This document shows positions 38,401-44,118 of a stretch of 64,000 nucleotides of DNA, one piece after another. Source of the stretch: PBB1 sp965229345 (GTDB lineage: Bacteria; Pseudomonadota; Gammaproteobacteria; Burkholderiales; Burkholderiaceae_C); NCBI GenBank assembly GCA_965229345.1, contig OZ245872.1, positions 3,038,001 through 3,102,000 of the forward strand, in the 5' to 3' direction. A program made the translations under genes and the position numbers. The notes beneath the pieces are model-generated. The model did no database searches. It was not told where the DNA came from and saw only the letters and a list, made by a program, of their open reading frames with translations. Within the stretch, counting starts at the first letter, position 1, and every line of letters starts with the position of its first letter.

Positions 38401-38709
38401 GCTGACTTTGTAAGTTCATTGGGCTGGGACGTGATGAAGTCTCCGGAGAACGACGCCTTCGGCCTGGACTTCGCTATCGAGGATGAAAAGACTGGACTCT
38501 TTGCCATCGGCATAGAGTGCGACGCGCCTCGCCATGAACTCCTGGCGAGTGCGCGGGCCCGGGAGGTTTGGCGACCAAGTGTCCTCAAGCGCGCCGTGCC
38601 GAAGATTCACCGTGTGTCCTCGCATGCTTGGTATCACACGCCCGACGAGGAGCGCCAACGCTTGAGCGAAGCCATTGCGTCAACACTTCAACGCCAGGCG
38701 GCTGCATGA
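32425..38709 (+). CDS. Giant zinc-ribbon/pseudokinase/SF1 helicase/nuclease fusion
   Basis: A 2094-residue multidomain protein. Residues 5-80 hold two Cys clusters (CPNC...C; CTAG then CMTC). Residues 110-340 are a protein-kinase fold with HRDIRP (226-231) and APE, but no VAIK lysine and GFG (248-250) instead of DFG, hence a pseudokinase. A long helical region follows. The SF1 Upf1-like helicase has Walker A GPPGTGKS at 979-986, Walker B DEASQ at 1641-1645 and late motif NVAVTRAR at 1906-1913, with a large insertion between motifs I and II. The C-terminal 110 residues resemble a PD-(D/E)xK nuclease (Asp2015, Glu2031). It follows the radical-SAM gene by one base. Confidence 0.9.
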   Translation: MIRYCPNCKTERALSELFCEGEVHGSRCDWSLSDEPLRQPGWRPLVLVTGEPVRPIEVASVCTAGHSMAADDFICMTCGADRVADSGFSPQAHPAPEEAPSGAESTQNAIDGWRLIRELSSTPRVSDRYIAIREGTGQSGVLTLYHRGAEPDPGIYEVLRRLNHDHVPRLLATGRWDERAYEVSEELTGGTLKDLGIVATDLASIRGIVEELGKALHAFSEVGLRHRDIRPATLLVRTRDPLDLVITGFGSARLSEFDLDIVSPLEITRYMAPEAVAGGVAAASDWWSLGMVLLEQVTQGACFEGINEHAYLIHVLANGVPLPDGLTPELDLLFRGLLAKDRLQRWQWAQVKAWLEGQDVDAPARVTLENIGPGKAASLELSGRKYRLPRQFALAAAEAGNWDQARDFLIRGAIATSAQEAGAAPRQLAAIRQIAQSSALDDDFKLMLALKVLNAEMPLIFKGEIVTPRWLLDHPLEGYELISGGVPDLLARLDTESWIQQLKNRDEAVRRRAKNLSIEINEDLLRIYLLTTSKARLTAAWEERRRLFPDTPHHGLQSIAEKSVIGEEDLIVLLSATLDSMTSLDAILEEARKLATQAEVRVLNIDSARELTFRPRLELVHLLNERTAGFATCPYPALNEWAEEFRLDRRIALARAIVLLSVPASEWVEPQKQQYISQILDFFEKRVAGAALRGPLVRMVIGKSTARVDLHELGTQRVSAAAILDHILQRNQQSVALDPAAFLEEGTAEYRLQSLARHTTLYRRDTGINGLCLGFPFILARDAKASTKTRIAPVLLWPVQLTQEVGNRGAAALAFDSDREEVRLNPAIESLLGAEAAKLWRQTAEELLSRSSLRASDVMDGFGLLTDARSRVIRALPGPSTTIPPRSDALECSAVLFHVTFTGQAIGEELRKLKQHSPAGTGLETALRLGSVGKLQVQQPVLHRSHHKELDRFFTVSSDPSQESAVLQARQGPGLLIEGPPGTGKSQTIVNIVGDAIGRRKSLLVVCQKHAALEVVKKRLVAEGLGDRIIMINDVNKDRAPTIKAVREQLEALNRRGTDPLVSVRRKRESTAARIESLEGELDRHHAALHRVDELIGLSYRTLLGELIALESPAPPIDLPALRNPLQKMGAGALAALEEEVAPLAKHWLPARYEGSALANLLAFSADRATQADFKAAFDNFVQAENLRTEVLLARPCAFEVDDPAPHRMWIAAYGQQFLDLGEVQRSLLARWLPMFRPTGGSRGQALISELQAIQTKLTDCPHIQHDLRLSPLLVNVPQDTLAAYIAYGVEATTPAPWWHALNIGKRLRKSALLRYLKRHGEAETDARIRALVQAARLEQQLRPLRLALSDAHRELHLPAVAPDAGPTLPSDAKDSLGVVTAISELASRLASAPWSVKLDSAALEGSRDAMVRTFATFDDAFARYEVRTSSAHALGALSTWMTNDWVSACGQAIARNGPNQSRLEPIIQAMPTLAPYQHFRGRAERLSKEAVDTFVLLRTKEAQLQQLDTGVLEQEVRRLIKREAHLGWKRRMEQAEPDLHLEHAEISTKVASLADLDLEMRMLNRQLLKDNFDLSAIRRTSDWEDITRLTGQRARRLREFIELGVPLGLMELRPIWLMNPDVASRVLPLKSALFDSVIYDEASQMPVEHALPTLFRGAISIVSGDEKQMPPTSFFSSKVESDEAEAFDGEMPDEDASEEERDAFEETWNRREIKDCPDLLQLSRTNLPNATLQIHYRSAYRELIGYSNASFYGNNLSVPVRHPEATVRQVRPIELIQLNCTYVEQTNPGEADRVVEVLAEMWKLPPTQRPSVGVVTFNRKQADLVEDRIEQRAERDAEFREAYRQESERVEGGEDMGVFVKNVENVQGDERDIIIFSTTFGRNSQGTFRRGFGVLGQKGGERRLNVAVTRARQKIVLITSMPIAEVSDVLSTHRPPSTPRDFLQGYLEYARTVSSAEFANSRALLRRMTVRRDGRGAQQSQLAEDGFSQSVADFVSSLGWDVMKSPENDAFGLDFAIEDEKTGLFAIGIECDAPRHELLASARAREVWRPSVLKRAVPKIHRVSSHAWYHTPDEERQRLSEAIASTLQRQAAA

Positions 38710-40070
38710 GCGGCCCGAAAGTCGTCAGGGTCATCACTCGAGAGGAAAGGATTGCGTCCTGCGACCGGCTGCTTGCCCAGCTTGACGTCGCCGTGCGAGG
38801 GCTCAAGGCCGATTCCACCCGCTTGGGCGACGCAGAGGGAGTCGAGCTTGCTGCGTTCTCTGCAAGACGCGATGCCATGCTGGAACTGATGCGTCAGGAC
38901 GCATTCGACCAGGTAGAACGGCAGGCTCTGCAGGAAATCGCCTTCATTAGAGCTAAGCGTAGCGAAGTCTTGGAGCGCGCGGTTTCTGCCGCGGCGGTAG
39001 CGCGGCGGAAACTTAGCCAGCAGCGTCTCGCCGCGACAACTCTTTTAAAGGAGTTGGAACGGCGGGCGCCAGCCGCACATGCTGAGCTGTCAACCCGACT
39101 CGGTGAGGTTGCGGTTCAGTCTGCAGCGTCAGACGCGGCTGGAGAAGTCTTGGCTAAAGCCTTGATGGCACTTACGCCTGCAACTTCCAACGCGCAGCTA
39201 TCTGAGGCGCAGAAAGCCTTGGCCAAGTCGCTTCAAGGCGCCCACAGTGAGAACGACCCGGCTATTGGCTGGCGGGCACCGACCGAGCAAGACAAGCGAA
39301 TCTCAGAGCTGCAGCTTCGGCTGTCCCAGATTGAAGTGCTCCAGACGGCAGATGCAACCAAGGCCTTCATCGTTCGCCTAGAACAACTGGAACACGAATC
39401 CGAGGGCGCAGTCCGCAACATGAAGCTGGACGCGCTTGTCATCGACGTGTCAGCTGCCGTCGACACGCTCAAGCGCGTAGCTGAACTCACGGATGCAGCT
39501 CAGTCAATGCTGCAGGAAGTTAGCTCTCTCGGCACTTCTGCAGACTTATCAGACACGAGCGATGTACTTCGAACCGCTATTGGGACCCAAGCGGAGGAAG
39601 CGCTCAAGCGCGGCCTCGCGGAGGCTTCAGAAGCGCTCGACAGGGCTCGGGCGAGACAAGCTGCTGCTGCCCGGCGTGAAGTGATCCTCGCTGGATTGAA
39701 GGCGCTCGGCTACCAGGTTAATGAGGGCATGGCTACTTCGTGGGTTGAGGCCGGCCGAGTTGTTCTCAAGAAGTCGGATGCCGACATGCACGGGGTCGAG
39801 ATTGCCAGCGCACCTAACGCACAGCGCCTGCAAGTCCGAGCGGTAGCGTTCTTGGCCGACCTGCCTTCGGAATCGAACTTGGCTGCGGAGCACACCTGGT
39901 GCGGAGACTTCACCAAGCTACAGGAGCATCTTAGACAGAGCTCAGGTGAACTGGCGATTGAGAAGGCGCTTCCGGTGGGCGCGGTCCCGCTGAAGATCGT
40001 AGATGCTCCTGCCGCTATACCGACTTGGACCACAGGTACTCGCAAGCCACGAGTTCAAGAGGGCCGCTGA
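38706..40070 (+). CDS. Coiled-coil partner protein of the helicase operon
   Basis: A 454-residue protein whose ATG overlaps the helicase stop (ATGA), so it is translationally coupled. Most of it (residues 10-340) is predicted helical and Ala/Glu/Arg-rich, consistent with coiled coils. The last 110 residues (LKALGYQVNEGMATSW, VEAGRVVLKKSDADMHGVEI, LQVRAVAFL) look like a small folded alpha/beta domain. I do not recognise a named family. It likely forms a complex with the helicase and the AAA+ protein. Confidence 0.8.
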   Translation: MSGPKVVRVITREERIASCDRLLAQLDVAVRGLKADSTRLGDAEGVELAAFSARRDAMLELMRQDAFDQVERQALQEIAFIRAKRSEVLERAVSAAAVARRKLSQQRLAATTLLKELERRAPAAHAELSTRLGEVAVQSAASDAAGEVLAKALMALTPATSNAQLSEAQKALAKSLQGAHSENDPAIGWRAPTEQDKRISELQLRLSQIEVLQTADATKAFIVRLEQLEHESEGAVRNMKLDALVIDVSAAVDTLKRVAELTDAAQSMLQEVSSLGTSADLSDTSDVLRTAIGTQAEEALKRGLAEASEALDRARARQAAAARREVILAGLKALGYQVNEGMATSWVEAGRVVLKKSDADMHGVEIASAPNAQRLQVRAVAFLADLPSESNLAAEHTWCGDFTKLQEHLRQSSGELAIEKALPVGAVPLKIVDAPAAIPTWTTGTRKPRVQEGR

Positions 40071-40422
40071 CGGCGAGTGGCCTTAGGCAGCTAACCCGCG
40101 GCTACGTAGCGGCGATTTCAACCGCCAGCGCGAGCGAAGCTAAGACGCTCACGGGCGTGCTCGAATCGACAGGCGAAGCGTCACGGCGGGTCGGGCCTTG
40201 AGTAGCTGTGTGGTCACCGTCGATATAGACGAAGCGACCCCGCTACCGGCAGCGGTAGACACGCTGGCTGGTGCGGTCAAGGCGATCACACCGACCGCTG
40301 GCGATGTGGTGCAGAACGAAGCGGTCGTTAGCGTACGGTGCGCGCTTCTCGCGGCGCTGAAGGCCGGCAAGGAATCAAAGCCCGGCGCGTTTGCTAGGCA
40401 GTGTGGGGTGTTATCGCCTTGA
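40071..40422 (+). pseudogene. Possible small frameshifted gene after the operon
   Basis: Right after the coiled-coil gene one frame reads SGLRQLTRGYVAAISTASAS to a stop near 40199. A second continues from about 40198 with VVTVDIDEATPLPAAVDTLA and ends LSP at 40422. Codon use in both is coding-like, but neither has a good start codon. A single shift near 40190 would join them into one protein of about 115 residues. It overlaps the convergent DUF4236 gene by 29 bases. Unrecognised family. Confidence 0.3.
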
Positions 40423-41575
40423 GCATCCCCGACTTCAACATGTCACGCCGCAAGTCATATCGCGCAAGACTGGACACCACGTCGATTGCAGTGAGATGGG
40501 CAAAGTCGTTGACCTCCCATTCGGACCGTTGCACGCGCACAGACAGCAGGTAGTCATCCCGCATTTGCGCTGTGGCCGGGTCGCGTCGCTGTGAGTAGCC
40601 CGATGCCACCACCGTTTGCACAGTGGGCAGCGCCGCAAAGACTTCGCCAACGAGGCGAAACAAGATGCCGTGCACGTGCTCGGCATAGAGTTGTTGCACC
40701 TTGGTAGCAGTCATCTCCTTGACGGACAGCTTCAAACCTCGCCCAGGCATGGCAGCGAGCTTCGTTGGCATGTCTTCAACCTCGGGCAGGTCCACGTCTA
40801 GCATCACGCTAGCGCCGCCGTCCCGAATCTCAAAGGCAACATCCGTCTCCCGCGGCCAAGTGATGTCCTGGAGGTTGTCCTCTAAGAAGCCTTCCATCGC
40901 TCCGAGGTCTTCATAGATGAGTTTTTCGACCACCTCCTGGCGCCTCGCCCGTTGCTTCTCGAACTCGGCTTTGTCCTTGCGCCAATCGGACATGGCCTCG
41001 CGATACAGCGCATCGGCGGCACGGTTCGCCGCCTCCACCCGCTCTCGGCGACTCTTGGAAATTTTGTCCAAGAAGCCCAGCGCCTGCGGCTTGGGCATCG
41101 AGGGTTCTGGCTCGGCATATGCCGGCGACACGAAACGTGGTTTGACCCGCGCGTCTGACGTGTCGTGGTGCATGCGCCCGAGCGCTTCGACTTGCTCGTT
41201 TATCTCGTCGCACTTTCGCTGGATGAGTCCAAGGATCGCCTCCTTGTTTTGCTTCTTTGCGACTTCCACGAGGTGGTCCGACATCGGCGACCCGGAGGCA
41301 TCTTCAAAGTACAAGGTGCCGTCGTCGCGGATTCCGCAAGTCATCGAGTAAGTGGTAGTGCCGGGGGCCGACCGGGGAGACTTACTCGATGGCGCCGAAA
41401 CCCTGCTGCGGGACGACAAGCCCGTTCCAGGAATGCCAGTGTTCAGGAAAGTGCCGCGCTTGCCGACTCCGATGGACGCGCCTCTGGGCCCAAGAGACCA
41501 ACTCGATCCGGACCCACTGATGTTCCATCGGATGCCGGGCGCCAGCTTTATGGATTTTCGGAAGCGAAGTGCCAC
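40394..41575 (-). CDS. DUF4236-domain protein
   Basis: A 393-residue protein. The N-terminal 55 residues (MALRFRKSIKLAPGIRWNIS through GTFLNTGIPGTGLS) are a typical DUF4236 domain, a small beta-rich module of unknown function. The rest contains a probable coiled coil (EKQRARRQEVVEKLIYEDL) and an uncharacterised C-terminal region (PRETDVAFEIRDGGASVMLD, MPGRGLKLSVKEMT). It is convergent with the helicase operon. Related architectures occur in mobile and defence-rich regions. Confidence 0.8.
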   Translation of the reverse strand: MALRFRKSIKLAPGIRWNISGSGSSWSLGPRGASIGVGKRGTFLNTGIPGTGLSSRSRVSAPSSKSPRSAPGTTTYSMTCGIRDDGTLYFEDASGSPMSDHLVEVAKKQNKEAILGLIQRKCDEINEQVEALGRMHHDTSDARVKPRFVSPAYAEPEPSMPKPQALGFLDKISKSRRERVEAANRAADALYREAMSDWRKDKAEFEKQRARRQEVVEKLIYEDLGAMEGFLEDNLQDITWPRETDVAFEIRDGGASVMLDVDLPEVEDMPTKLAAMPGRGLKLSVKEMTATKVQQLYAEHVHGILFRLVGEVFAALPTVQTVVASGYSQRRDPATAQMRDDYLLSVRVQRSEWEVNDFAHLTAIDVVSSLARYDLRRDMLKSGMLKAITPHTA

Positions 41576-41655
41576 GCTCTAGTCTCCCGTCTGCCTTGCG
41601 ACGAAGTATCGCAACGAAACGGCCAAGCACAGGGGCCACGGGGGCAGCGTAGCCA

Positions 41656-41892
41656 TCAAAGCCGCGTCCGCCGCGGCCCTCGAATCGCTGGGATCGTCAC
41701 CGGATAGGACACGGGCGGCGGTGGCACCCACTCGGGTTCATCGTCCGCGCCTGGCTCCCTTTCCCAGAGGCAACAGCCGTTCTCTGGCTGAGTGGTCGAA
41801 TGCGGTCGCCTCGCGTTTGCGCACAGTTTTGCCGGCGCGGCTAATCCATCGAACCAGCGACAGTGCCAACAGGGGCGGCGGGCATTCTGCAT
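41656..41892 (-). CDS. Small Cys-rich protein under a LexA box
   Basis: A 78-residue protein with a Cys pattern typical of a small zinc-binding protein: CWHC near the start, a single Cys about 15 residues on, then GCCLWEREPGADDEPEW. Similar short ORFs with a C-terminal WEREPGADDE block are familiar from Burkholderiales but have no known function. The frame is open upstream, but the ATG at 41892 begins just after the first Cys-motif lead and places the LexA box ten bases upstream. Confidence 0.6.
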   Translation of the reverse strand: MQNARRPCWHCRWFDGLAAPAKLCANARRPHSTTQPENGCCLWEREPGADDEPEWVPPPPVSYPVTIPAIRGPRRTRL

Positions 41893-41901
41893 TGCGTCGT
41901 G

Positions 41902-41921
41902 TACTGTATATGCGTACAGTA
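41902..41921. promoter_or_regulatory. LexA (SOS) box
   Basis: TACTGTATATGCGTACAGTA matches the gammaproteobacterial/betaproteobacterial LexA consensus TACTGTATATATATACAGTA: CTGT, eight bases, ACAG, with the flanking TA on both sides. It lies in the 34-base space between two divergent small genes, so both are likely induced by DNA damage. Confidence 0.8.
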
Positions 41922-41926
41922 TCAAC

Positions 41927-42121
41927 ATGGAAACGACCCACACGTTAGCGCGCGACTGGCTGCGCGCAATGTCCGAGCGATTGCAGCAGCAATGGCCCAC
42001 TATCGACCCGCAACGACTCGACGACCTGGCGCTCGATCTGTGGCGTGACGAACGGCTGCGCGCGATGCCCGCACACGAGGCCGCGGAGGTGTGGCTGCAG
42101 CCGGTGACGGTGCTTCGTTGA
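41927..42121 (+). CDS. Small protein under a LexA box
   Basis: A 64-residue acidic/Arg-rich helical protein (LARDWLRAMSERLQQQWPTI and RLDDLALDLWRDERLRAMPA). The LexA box ends five bases before its ATG, leaving little room for a ribosome site, so the transcript may be nearly leaderless or start upstream. I do not recognise the family. Its divergent neighbour is a small Cys-rich protein. Confidence 0.6.
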   Translation: METTHTLARDWLRAMSERLQQQWPTIDPQRLDDLALDLWRDERLRAMPAHEAAEVWLQPVTVLR

Positions 42122-42143
42122 CGCGGTCACGCGGCCACCCCGA

Positions 42144-42677
42144 TCAGATTGGTCTTAGCAATGCTCGGAAGACGGCGTACATCACTTGGAACGCCTCCTG
42201 CGCGTCCTCTTCAAGCAACTTCTTCGGATGCATCTTCCGCGCGATATATCTGTTCCCGTAGGTATGCGGGTTGTCGGGCGCCTTGCGATGAACGAACGGA
42301 TTTCGCACAAGTCGCAGCTTGTCGACCCGATCCAGCAATGCCCCGTCTAGGATGTGATGCTGCCTGGCGAGGTCTGTGGCCTCTTTCGCCTTCACGCCAT
42401 ATGTCGCCAGCGATCTGTCGACCAAAGCATCAACCAATTCGTGCTCGATGACCGCAAGGGCCAGCAAGATCACGCTGATGAAGTGCCCTTCACGGTACGC
42501 GTCCGCGGCCTCCTGAAGAGCGCCCAACGTCTCGGGGCTTCCTAAGATCGTGGAGGGCCTATGGTTGTGCGCCCCCATCCAGATAATGCGATCGGCACGC
42601 GCTCCCCGCTGCTCTGAATCGCTCACTTCCAAAGCGGCGATCAGCTTTGCACGGACTGCTGGATCGATGCTCGACAT
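42144..42677 (-). CDS. HEPN-like domain protein
   Basis: A 177-residue all-helical protein. It carries VRNPFVHR, which fits the HEPN RNase motif R-N-x3-H (Rx4H), near residue 130, and an upstream helix pair (ADAYREGHFISVILLALAVIEHELVDALV) of the type that precedes it. HEPN proteins are often RNases in toxin-antitoxin or abortive systems, but many relatives have other roles. It lies next to SOS-controlled genes and a damaged toxin-antitoxin pair. Confidence 0.65.
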   Translation of the reverse strand: MSSIDPAVRAKLIAALEVSDSEQRGARADRIIWMGAHNHRPSTILGSPETLGALQEAADAYREGHFISVILLALAVIEHELVDALVDRSLATYGVKAKEATDLARQHHILDGALLDRVDKLRLVRNPFVHRKAPDNPHTYGNRYIARKMHPKKLLEEDAQEAFQVMYAVFRALLRPI

Positions 42678-42698
42678 GCGGGAGCGCTCGGATTAGCA

Positions 42699-42720
42699 AT
42701 GGGGGTAGCGATGGGGGTAG
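42699..42720 (+). repeat. Short tandem repeat ATGGGGGTAG
   Basis: ATGGGGGTAG occurs twice, separated by CG, just upstream of the HEPN gene start. A gene-end or recombination footprint is possible; no integrase is present. Confidence 0.4.
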
Positions 42721-42728
42721 AAATAAAA

Positions 42729-42747
42729 ACGGGCCGCGAAGGCCCGT
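42729..42747. terminator. Rho-independent terminator hairpin
   Basis: ACGGGCC (42729-42735), loop GCGAA and GGCCCGT (42741-42747) form a perfect seven-pair stem. An A-rich run lies on the left and GTTTATT on the right, so it could work in either direction. No intact gene ends into it on either side, suggesting that the genes it served were lost. Confidence 0.55.
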
Positions 42748-42813
42748 GTTTATTGGTGGTCTGGCGGTGGGCTGAGTCTCCAGCGAACCGCTCTCACCGT
42801 CGAATTCCCAGTA

Positions 42814-42986
42814 TCAGGGAAATCTACAGGGAATTTGAAACGTTTTCTGCCAACTGCGGGCATCGACACCTCGCCTGGAGTGAGTCTCGGCGGGGCTTGC
42901 AGGCCGAACCAGTAATCTTCAACTGCAATCGGAACAGGGAATCAAATCGGGCCGAACAGGGAATTTGTACGGGCGTTACAGGGAAA
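42814..42986 (+). repeat. Five dispersed copies of (A/T)CAGGGAA
   Basis: Copies begin at about 42814, 42826, 42934, 42956 and 42977, each followed by A/T-rich triplets (AAT, TTG, TCA, TTT, ATG). The stretch has no gene. The spacing is irregular, so this is not a microsatellite; similar repeats are seen as remnants between genes in proteobacteria. Confidence 0.4.
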
Positions 42987-43065
42987 TGCCAAGTCCGACC
43001 AGTTGCTCGCGACACCGGGGCCGGCCGTCTAAATGCCCCTGAACCGCAGAGGCGCCGGTACAAAC

Positions 43066-43368
43066 TCAGGCGCGCCGCAGCTCCTCGCGGATCGTCTTGC
43101 GCACGACACCCTCCAGGCTCTCCGCCTGAATGGCCTGCTTCAGAGCCTCATTGATCAGTGTCTGATACCCGCGGTCGCCGGCCTTAGCCTTGAAGTGCTC
43201 GACCACCGCGCCATCGAGAAAGATGTTCACGCGCTGCTTGTTGGGCAGTACGGCGCCGACCGGGCCACGCTTGCGCAGCACCAACTTGCCGGCGGCAATG
43301 TCGGCCTTACGCAGGGGCGCATCCTCGCGCGCTTCAGGTGAGGTTTTCACGGTAGATGGCTTGCTCAT
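43066..43368 (-). CDS. brnA: BrnA-type antitoxin
   Basis: A 100-residue protein of the BrnA family: a flexible N terminus, then GKLVLRKRGPVGAVLPNKQRVNIFLD and a helical end with GYQTLINEALKQAIQAESLE, the ribbon-helix-helix DNA-binding part. BrnA binds BrnT and represses the operon. The upstream toxin gene overlaps its start but is interrupted by an amber codon. Confidence 0.88.
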   Translation of the reverse strand: MSKPSTVKTSPEAREDAPLRKADIAAGKLVLRKRGPVGAVLPNKQRVNIFLDGAVVEHFKAKAGDRGYQTLINEALKQAIQAESLEGVVRKTIREELRRA

Positions 43369-43609
43369 GCCGGTCTGCCTTGCGCATCGAGATGATGCGG
43401 ATGTGGGCCTACGTTTCCGCGATGACGACGACGACCAGGGTGTCGCCCAGCGGGCCCAGCGTCACGAATCGCGCCTCACCGTAGGCAAAGCGGCGCTCCT
43501 CGAAGGTCACCGTCTGGCCCGAGTCGATCACCTTGGGGGCGTCTGCCAGGTTGAGGCAGTGCTTCTTCAGGTTGCTCGCTTGCTTGGCGGGATCGAAGCT
43601 GTAGCGCAC
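43334..43609 (-). pseudogene. brnT: brnT toxin gene with an in-frame amber codon
   Basis: The frame from the GTG at 43609 gives a BrnT-type RNase toxin: YSFDPAKQASNLKKHCLNLA, FEERRFAYGEARFVTLGPLG, VVVVIAET. It then reads TAG at 43409-43411 and continues in the same frame with AHIRIISMRKADRHEQAIYR to a TGA at 43334-43336. The residues after the stop are the normal BrnT C-terminal motif, including the Arg and Lys of the active site, so the truncated product is probably not toxic. The full frame overlaps the brnA start, as usual. Confidence 0.78.
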
Positions 43610-44118
43610 GGACTCAGTATATGCATTTTTATATGTATGTCGGTCGTTCAAGCTGCAGCCAGGTCAGGTTACCGGCGCATCGATGCTCTCCCCGGGGCTG
43701 TGGACTTACACCATGGCTGGCACACGACCAGCCGGGATACTGCCAAAGCGGACGGACCGCGAGCCATCGCTTTTCTCGCTTCACTTCTACGAAGCGGCCG
43801 CTCGCGATCTCACACTCCCAGCCAATAAGACCAAACCACTTGCGCCTCCTGACCATCCGAGGAATCGGTCACGGGCCGCGCGGGTGGATCGAGTTGCGAC
43901 TCAATTGCCAACAGGCGCAATTGGCCGGTCTGAGGGTGTTCGAGCAGTGGCCTCTGTTCAAACATCAAGCAATGACAAACTCAACAATCTGCCTCAAACA
44001 AGAAATCGAACACTTCCCGTCAGCGCCGCGGACCCGACGCAACTTCGGACTGCAAACCAACACTCAGAGACAATCTCCGCACGATCAATCCCGATCGATA
44101 AACGAAGATGAATACTGA
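43610..44118. other. Intergenic region upstream of the DUF1566 lipoprotein
   Basis: About 500 bases with no convincing gene. Open frames on both strands overlap each other and look like high-GC shadows. It must hold the promoter of the lipoprotein gene. Confidence 0.45.

Noticed and set aside
42699..42747. Idea that the tandem ATGGGGGTAG and hairpin mark an attachment site of an integrated element
   Set aside because: No integrase, no matching second copy and no intact tRNA nearby were seen; kept only as a repeat and a terminator.
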